Below, in pieces: positions 57,841-64,000 of a stretch of 64,000 nt of DNA. The stretch is from assembly GCA_029721435.1 (NCBI GenBank), contig CM056582.1:35608611-35672610 (forward strand), written 5' to 3'. The notes beneath the pieces are model-generated. The model was given only the letters and a program-made list of their open reading frames with translations. It made no database searches and had not been told where the DNA came from. This stretch comes from Gymnothorax reevesii (lineage: Eukaryota > Chordata > Actinopteri > Anguilliformes > Muraenidae). The stretch's first letter is position 1. Each line of letters opens with the position of its first letter. The position numbers were made by a program, and so were the translations under genes.

Positions 57841-58017
57841 TCAGACATCCAGACTACATGAAGAAAGCTCTCCATCGTTACTCCTGGAGATCAATGCTCC
57901 TGCAAGTTTGCCTTTTATTCCTTGTTTAGCACATTGCACAAAATCAGTAGCTGAACAAGATCTTAAACAGTTCAATGATCTGTGTTTTGCAAGGTCCAAA
58001 AGCCTAAGATAATAGAT
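57841..58017 (-). CDS. Candidate terminal coding exon, unknown gene
   Basis: On the minus strand a pyrimidine-rich stretch ends in CTGTTTCTCCAG (acceptor AG at 58019-58018). A 58-codon open frame follows in phase 0 (starting IYYLRLLDLAKHRSLN, later GKLAGALISRSNDG), then TGA at 57843-57841 and AATAAA 100 bp later. That combination is what a last exon looks like. I do not recognise the protein. Against it: cox7a2l on the same strand ends upstream at about 60714, the gap between is transposon-filled, and no second exon is visible, so it would have to be an alternative exon or a host gene with far-off exons. It may be chance. Confidence 0.22.
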   Translation of the reverse strand: MYYLRLLDLAKHRSLNCLRSCSATDFVQCAKQGIKGKLAGALISRSNDGELSSCSLDV

Positions 58018-58505
58018 CTGGAGAAACAGGACTATAAATAAATCCCAGAAGACTGACAAAATTAATACAAGACCCTTGAGAAATATGTGATGGAGGAGGG
58101 TTTGTTCACTGCCACCATCGTTTATTTCTCCTGCATTGTGAATTTACCACTTTTCTGTTGGTCGTTAACTGGTAACAAAATGAAACATATATAACCCATA
58201 CTATTGATTTCTGATTTACAGGCAGCTTGTTATAACATCAACATGTAAGGCCACAAACGTAACCGGAACATTAGCATGCCTGGATATCAAACCTTACTCA
58301 GCCAGGATCCTGCTGATCCAGGCTTGGCACTTAACAAACACAAAAGGCGAGTGTTAAGAGGAGGTGGAAGACAACAGCACACAGATATTCATATTTCTCT
58401 CTTAGAGAGCAAAGGGTCGTATATCAATATCTTGCAACCCAATCATCAGCAAGCAGAAGAGCATATGGCACTAAAGAGAATGGCATTTTTTTAATGCATG
58501 TACAC
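58018..58505. other. Non-coding, ambiguous
   Basis: A plus-strand 72-codon frame (58276-58494) lies after an acceptor-like CTGATTTACAG (58211-58221), but the frame is closed by a stop between acceptor and ATG. No family recognised. Confidence 0.3.
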
Positions 58506-58757
58506 CAGTGGCGGCTGGTGAACTGGCGATAGGGGAGGCTCAAAACAATCCCTTAAAATTATTGTTTGGTCACGACCTGTTTTCAATCATTCATTTAAAT
58601 TACCATCACAGAAACTCCGAAAACTCTCAACATTCAGGTGTGGCTAGTTTTCATTTATAACCCATACCTGTCAACTCTCATGTATTAAGTGTGAGTTTAA
58701 GTGGCATATTTATGTTCCTCTGCTGTCGTTAGCAATTATTCAATCAACGCGTATGTA

Positions 58758-60349
58758 CAAAACCCAAAACCAGTGAAGTTGGCACGTTGTGTAAATCGTA
58801 AATAAAAACAGAATACAGTGATTGGCAAATCCTTTTCAACCTATTCAATTGAATACACTGCAAAGACAAGTTACTTACTGTTCGAACAGGTAAACTTTGT
58901 AATTTTTTGCAAATATTAGCTCATTTGGAATTTGATGCTTGCAACATGTTTCAAAAAAGCTGGCACAAGTGGCAAAAAAGACAGAGTTGAGGAATGCTCA
59001 TCAAGCACTTATTTGGAACATTCCACAGGTGAACGGGCTAATTGGGAACAGGTGGGTGCCATGATTGGGTATAAAAGCAGCTTCCCTGAAATGCTCAGTC
59101 ATTCACAAACAAGGATGGGGCGAGGGTCACCACTTAGCGAACAAATGCGTGAGCTGATTGTCGAACAGTTTAAAAACAACATTCCTCAACGAGCTATTGC
59201 AGGAAATTTAGGGATTTCATCATCTATGGTCCGTAATATCATCAAAAGGTTCAGAGAATCTGGAGAAATCACTGCATGTAAAAACAAGGCCGAAAACCAA
59301 CATTGAATGCCCGTGGCCTTCGATCCATCAGGCGGTAGTGCATCAAAAACCGACATCACTGTGTCAAGGACATCACCACATGGGCTCAGGAACACTTCAG
59401 AAAACCACTGTCAGTAACTACAGTTCGTCGCTACATCTGCAAGTGCAAGTTTAAACTCTACAATGCAAAGCGAAAGCCATTTATCAACACCACCCAGAAA
59501 CGCCGCCGGCTTCGCTGGGCCCAAGCTCATCTAAGATGGCCTGATGCAAAGTGGAAAAGTGTTCTGTGGTCTGACGACTCCACATTTCCAGTTGTTTTTG
59601 GAAACTGTAGATGTCGTGTCCACCGGACCGAAGAGCAAAAGAACCATACGGACTGTTATAGGCGCAAAGTTCAAAAGCCATCATCTGTGATGGTATGGGG
59701 GTGTATTAGTGCCCAAGGCATGGGCAATCTACACATATGTGAAGGCACCATTAATGCTGAAAGGTACATACAGGTTTTGGAGCAACATACTGTATGTTGC
59801 CATCTAAGCAACGTCTTTTTCATGGACGCCCCTGCTTATTTCAGCAAGACAATGCCAAGCCACATTCTGCACGTGTTACAACAGCATGGCTCCATAGACT
59901 AGACTGGCCTGCCTGTAGTCCAGACCTGTCTCCCATTGAAAATGCGTGGCGCATTATTAAGCGTAAAATACGACAACGGAGACCCCGGACTGTTGAACAA
60001 CTTAAGCTGTACATCAAGCAAGAATGGGAAAGAGTTCCACCTGAAAAGCTTCAAAAATGGGTCTCCTCAGTTCCCAAACGTTTACTGAGTGTCGTTAAAA
60101 GGAAAGGCGATGTAACACAGTGGTAAAAAGGCCCCTGTGCCAACTTTTTTGCAATGTGTTGCTGCCTTTAAATTCTAAGTTAATGATTATTTGCAAAAAA
60201 AAAAAAAAAGTTTCTCAGTTTGAACATTAAACACCTTGTCTTTGCAGTGTATTCAATTGAATACAAGTTGAAAAGGATTTGCAAATCATTGTATTCGGTT
60301 ATTATCTACGATTTACATAACGTGCCAACTTCACTGGTTTTGGGTTTTG
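58758..60349 (+). mobile_element. Tc1/mariner transposon, copy C
   Basis: Starts CAAAACCCAAAACCAGTGAA after TA 58756-58757 and ends with the inverse before TA 60350-60351. Same family and IR/DR organisation as copy A, with about 95% similarity by eye, but in opposite orientation. It sits inside the hAT element, so it inserted later. Confidence 0.95.
59115..60126 (+). pseudogene. Tc1-family transposase, copy C
   Basis: Starts MGRGSPLSEQMRELIVEQFK with the helix-turn-helix regions intact to about 59275. A one-base deletion in an A-run near 59288 shifts the frame. LWSDDS (near 59575, altered from SDES) holds the first Asp, a 5-bp insertion lies near 59790, and the last frame (59794-60126) has QQDNAKPH and SPIENAWRII with the second Asp and the Glu. 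Relative to copy A, 15 bp are deleted between them, so Asp-to-Glu spacing is shortened by five residues. Inactive. Confidence 0.92.
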
Positions 60350-60676
60350 TAAGAGATTCTCGTGCGGAACTGAAGTCCTTGTGCACTGGAGGGGTTGGAA
60401 GCAATGGAATTGCATAAAGACGTTTCAAATGGTCTTATTTCATTTAAACGATCATGAAACACATAAATTGCTTCCAACCCCTGAGTAAAGCAAAGTGTTA
60501 GATGTCCGGTGTCGTAATTCGGCATGCATTATAAATGAAAACTGGCCACATCTGATAATGTTGAGCGTTTTTGTTATGGTAATTTCAATGAATGATTGAA
60601 AACAGGTCGTGACCAATCATTAATTTTTAGGGATTGTTTTGAGCCACCCCTATCACCAGTTCACCAGCCGCCACTG

Positions 60677-61463
60677 ATGTACACCATACCATTGCGCAAT
60701 TAGTGGTTAGAATTTTATTTCATCACTGGATACAAAAAGGTCAACCGAGAATGAAATCTCCATTTGCAGTGGGGAATGCACGGGTATCCATTTGCTTAAA
60801 TGCTTTCAGGTCTTCTTGCCATGGACTGTGAAATTGTGAATTTCAGATTGAAGATCCAAATTTTTCCAGTCAATAAAAAAAAAAAAAAAAAAATTTTGAC
60901 ATCAAATGCAGTTAGAGTCCAGCAGTACTATAAGTGATATCGTTGGAACTTTGAGCACATCACCTCGAGAGTTTGGATCAACAGGATTCATCAATCAGAC
61001 ACAAACACGTCCAAAAACTTGATGTAATTCACTTGCATCAGTATCTGGCATAGCCATTCAAAAGTTAGCAGAATTTCCAGTGCACCTGAGCCCAATTTCT
61101 GTAAATCTGGCTGAACGCATCACAGAACCTGTTCAGCAGACAGGAGAGCAATCCTTAGAATGACTGAAATGCAAACCAATGTGCACATGGACAATGTGCT
61201 CCCTAGTCCAGGCGACCAGACAGAGCGGAGGGTGAGAGTAAGGTGTTATCAGTGGAACAGTGAAGGCTGGGGGGCAGGAGGGCAGTAGTCTCTGTACTGG
61301 GTCAGGGGTAATAAATGAGGTGCCAGATCCCTTGCGGGGAAATGCGGGGGCATTTCAGGTTCTGTAACGGAACGGCTGTCACGGCCATTGTCTTCCTGAT
61401 TCTCATCACAGCAGTGGTTGCAGTTTTGTTCATTTTGGTCATTGCAAGAGGATCAGTACATGA
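60677..61463 (-). other. cox7a2l 3' UTR (probable) with polyadenylation signal
   Basis: The stretch downstream of the cox7a2l stop has no other feature apart from an A-run on the plus strand (60875-60893). The first AATAAA on the gene strand is at 60719-60714, giving a UTR of about 750 bases. The hAT element begins only about 30 bp beyond the signal. The UTR length is inferred from this signal alone. Confidence 0.5.
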
Positions 61464-61601
61464 TCACTTTCGCGGATGTGCAGCAATGTACAGAGCCACC
61501 AAGCAGTACATGGCGCCCCCTATGGTAAGGGCCATGGTGGTGCGGTACAACAACTTGTCCGATAGGCCACGCTTCAGGTGAACTGGAACCCCATCCGCTT
61601 T
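61464..61601 (-). CDS. cox7a2l: cox7a2l (SCAF1/SCAFI), terminal coding exon
   Basis: The exon follows a TTCTCTTTCCATACAG acceptor (AG at 61603-61602) and encodes 45 residues plus TGA. The sequence begins [20 protein letters not shown] and continues with [20 protein letters not shown] and a basic HPRK end. The [10 protein letters not shown] signature is that of the COX7A family, and the YCLVALY-type membrane segment with RGLSDK separates COX7A2L from COX7A1/A2, which have GGV-D-LLYRATM and KK-rich ends. The vertebrate protein has about 110 residues, so this is its last two fifths. COX7A2L sits in the mitochondrial inner membrane by one helix and joins complex III to complex IV in respiratory supercomplexes. 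Exon phase 0 agrees with the FFQ/KADG boundary of other vertebrates. Upstream exons lie beyond the window. No damage is visible. Confidence 0.92.
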   Translation of the reverse strand, partial: KADGVPVHLKRGLSDKLLYRTTMALTIGGAMYCLVALYIAAHPRK

Positions 61602-64000
61602 CTGTATGGAAAGAGAAGTAAGACACAGAGAAAGTAGGAGTTAGTCACTTCCCTTTGTGGAATCATGTGAGTTGGCAAGAATGGCAACATCACAGCAGTG
61701 TCACAGATCCATGCCAATAAAATTTGATTTAAAATGGTAAACAACCTCAGAAATCAATGAAAATTTCAGGATTGGTAGAGATTATGATAATCTAGTGAAT
61801 AATTTTGCTTTTTCAAATATGATAAATGAGTGGAGTGACCCTTTCAAGCCTCATGAGTTATTGCATGTCAACTGGACCAATGGTGGGAACCCAACACCCA
61901 TTTAAAAAACTGTTGAAATATGTCATAGTATACACTTTTAAACTAACAAATCCAAAATCTCTCTCTTCCTAAGTCAAATAGTCGCTGAATAATGGCCCTT
62001 TGAAAGCAAGCTATAAAAACCGAAATTCCCCGCGTTTGTAATCTTGTGGTTATACTAGGAGTAGAACACAAACTTCACAGACAGGTTATTCCATCTCAAC
62101 TGGACCAATGGTCTGAACTTGACACCCTCAAAAAATCTGCCAAATATATGTTGTAGTACATCACATAAAATTTGTGCATGCCAAAGTCTAGACCTCTAGG
62201 TCAATTAACCCGAGATGCGACCCTTGCAGTGTACAGCAACCTTACAAGTTTCCACATTCATTGAATTTTAAACAGATTTCAGTGGTCGATTTTGAATCTT
62301 TCCCTAAAGATGATAATCTTTTGAATGGTGACTCTAGCAGAACTTTTTACATAAATTTCAAATCTGGAATCATTTTTAGGCTAGGGTTTACCTGTAATTT
62401 ACTAGAGCCATCCCAAATCTGGAAAAAATTCATGATGCTGAAATTTTTCAGGATTTTGGACTGCCCTAGGATTACACTTAATGACTGTAGAATATTGTAC
62501 TTTGGCATATTTAGCCACAAAATGTGTGTATTTAAACCAAAACATTAAAAATGATTACACTATGGTCTGGGTGAATACTCTTTTCTAACTGGCTGGCAGG
62601 TGTTGATTAAAGCCGTGGAACTGCACAGGTAGTTCGGCCTACGGTAGTTTCACATTTCGAAATTCATCCACTCGCCACCCTGTAACCATAGCAACATTAG
62701 AGCACAGGCATTTGGCTGGGTATAACAGAAACCAGCTCATTTATCTCCAGTAAATTTGGCAGCATCAGAGAAATTATGTCTTGTTAGACAGTTGACTATA
62801 GGTGCTCCAGCGATAATGACCATAAATATTAAAGCAGTGAAGTAATCATACTTTATTCATTAAACAATAGTAATTGTGTACGGTTACAGAGGAAGCTAAT
62901 GTGTCCACTTCATACATCAGCAACTGCGGACAGTTTGCTGGCTATGTGCTGTGACAGACTGATTTCAGCTCACTGGCTCCACAGAAAACGTCATAAGTTC
63001 ATTGTAATAGTGGGCAGCAAGTTGGCTAGAATCTGCATAATCGTGCATAATGTTGCGTTATGCATAATCTCCATTACCAAATCATTATCGAGTAAAAGGG
63101 TATTAATGCGGGCAAAAAACTATTTCTCAATGAAAGTAAGCTGAACTAAGTTAGCTGGTTCAGTTTAGCTTGGCCTACAGTGTTGGCTATGAGAAGGCAC
63201 AGCGCCTATTTAATGATTACCAGCTTGTTTTTTTAAGTGCAAAACTTTTACCAAAAATATCTGAATGCTTTGATTTGATATTGCTGGCAAATGACCATGT
63301 TATAAGCGGGATAATCAACTCCTAGGTGTGCATTACATGGTTTAAAGGCTCGTCGGGGAGGTTATTCACCTCGGTGTCATGCCTTAAAACCGTGTAATGC
63401 ACACCTAGCAGTGAAGCAAAAATTCTGAAATTTGGTCCATTACAATATTTGAACTGTCTACTTCAACATTTCCAAGTATGACTGAGTGGAGTTCATTCTA
63501 AGTATTTTAAATTCACTGCTGAATATGGTGTGTTTTGGGGGTTTGTAGGCAGCATATTTGATGAATCAGTACAGCACAGATATTTCATTGCTTATTTCTC
63601 ATATTTTTCAAGACCGCAAGAATATCAATGGAAGACATAATTGCCTTATAATTAGAAATCCTCGAATTTCATCTCCAGATCGGTTTTCTCCAATGGTAAG
63701 CCAACCGTGTTTTGTGCTTTGTTAGTGTAGAGTGAAACAGTGGCCACCGACTGACTGAGGGTGAACGCCACTGTTCGGACTGTGACTTTGCTTCGCTTCA
63801 GAATGCCGTCAGATGACACAGTACAAGAAATTGTGATTGATTAGAAATCAGCAGTCTACACAATAAGATAATTTTAATTACACCACTTATTTCCCTTTTA
63901 GCGTGATGTAGATAATTTCCCTGAATGAAGCAGACAGAGCTGGTCAAAAGCTTTCACATTTTCGGTCAAATTTGGCCTCTGATAAAATTCTTTAGGTGAC
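61602..64000 (-). other. cox7a2l intron, with repeats
   Basis: No second exon was found up to the window edge on the minus strand. A loosely repeated unit with CAACTGGACCAATGGT occurs at about 61869 and 62098 (229 bp apart). The plus frames 62261-62548 and 62899-63144 have no domain. A strong 87-bp hairpin lies at 63322-63408. Confidence 0.6.
63322..63408. repeat. 87-bp near-perfect hairpin
   Basis: The arms 63322-63349 (CTAGGTGTGCATTACATGG...) and 63381-63408 are inverse copies with 26 of 28 matches. The 31-base loop contains a further GAGGT...ACCTC stem. It could be a very short palindromic element or a structured RNA in the intron. The pairing is seen; any function is unknown. Confidence 0.85.

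Larger units (their letters stand above)
58506..60676. mobile_element. Non-autonomous hAT element with nested Tc1 copy C
   Basis: Termini CAGTGGCGGCTGGTGAACTG (58506) and, inverted, CACCAGCCGCCACTG (to 60676). Target duplication ATGTACAC is exact at 58498-58505 and 60677-60684, 8 bp as in hAT. Without the Tc1 insertion the element is about 577 bp, and the two halves also share inverted subterminal text (GGTCACGACCTGTTTTCAAT and its inverse). No transposase. Confidence 0.95.

Noticed and set aside
58276..58494. 72-codon plus-strand frame after an acceptor-like site
   Set aside because: An in-frame stop separates the acceptor from the ATG and no family is recognised.
61315..61581. Plus-strand 88-codon frame with a hydrophobic segment, looking like a small membrane protein
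   Set aside because: It is antisense to the cox7a2l exon, which has splice site, phase and family match on the other strand.

Overview
This window is eukaryotic and almost certainly from a ray-finned fish. It has no operons, very little coding sequence and a dense, nested load of transposons typical of fish: Tc1, hAT and PIF/Harbinger DNA transposons, DIRS-like and Ngaro-like tyrosine-recombinase retrotransposons, BEL/Pao, and several LINE lineages. The only host gene I can name is the terminal exon of cox7a2l (SCAF1/SCAFI) on the minus strand at 61464-61601. Its 3' UTR runs towards about 60714, and its other exons must lie beyond position 64000. The species cannot be decided from the sequence.

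Layout: 1-1114 is a broken BEL/Pao integrase. 2253-6860 is an almost complete, lightly damaged LINE of the CR1/L2/Jockey kind (minus), with an unusual extra ORF after the reverse transcriptase. 8486-10096 is Tc1 copy A, directly beside a second LINE remnant (10130-11420). 11.5-13.6 kb holds three different tandem or duplicated repeats, one with internal dyads. 13865-16750 is a decayed Ngaro-like tyrosine-recombinase retrotransposon carrying a secondary insertion. 16.75-21.3 kb shows little. 21.3-30 kb holds Tc1 debris, a TIR element and LINE pieces.

From 30.8 to 43.2 kb, two interspersed repeats occur as nested inverted pairs around a structurally complete DIRS element (35050-40586, minus). 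That element has inverted terminal repeats, an internal complementary region and a 3 x 190 bp leader array. 43398-45924 is a Harbinger element. 46.1-53.4 kb contains a hAT MITE, a large TIR element split by Tc1 copy B, and a LINE C-terminus with a minisatellite. 54.1-57.5 kb contains a LINE 5' piece, tandem repeats, a G-rich tract and a 109-bp foldback.

58506-60676 is a hAT element with a perfect 8-bp target duplication that was itself hit by Tc1 copy C. This composite lies immediately beyond the likely cox7a2l polyadenylation signal. The remainder, 61602-64000, is cox7a2l intron.

Nearly every transposon ORF carries frameshifts, stops or catalytic substitutions, so the landscape is mostly fossil. 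The best preserved are the CR1/L2-like LINE, the DIRS element and Tc1 copies A and C. I found no clear evidence of an unknown multi-gene system. The oddest items are the extra LINE ORF, the nested inverted-repeat arrangement around the DIRS element, the dyad-rich tandem repeat at 13.1-13.6 kb and a tight hairpin in the cox7a2l intron.
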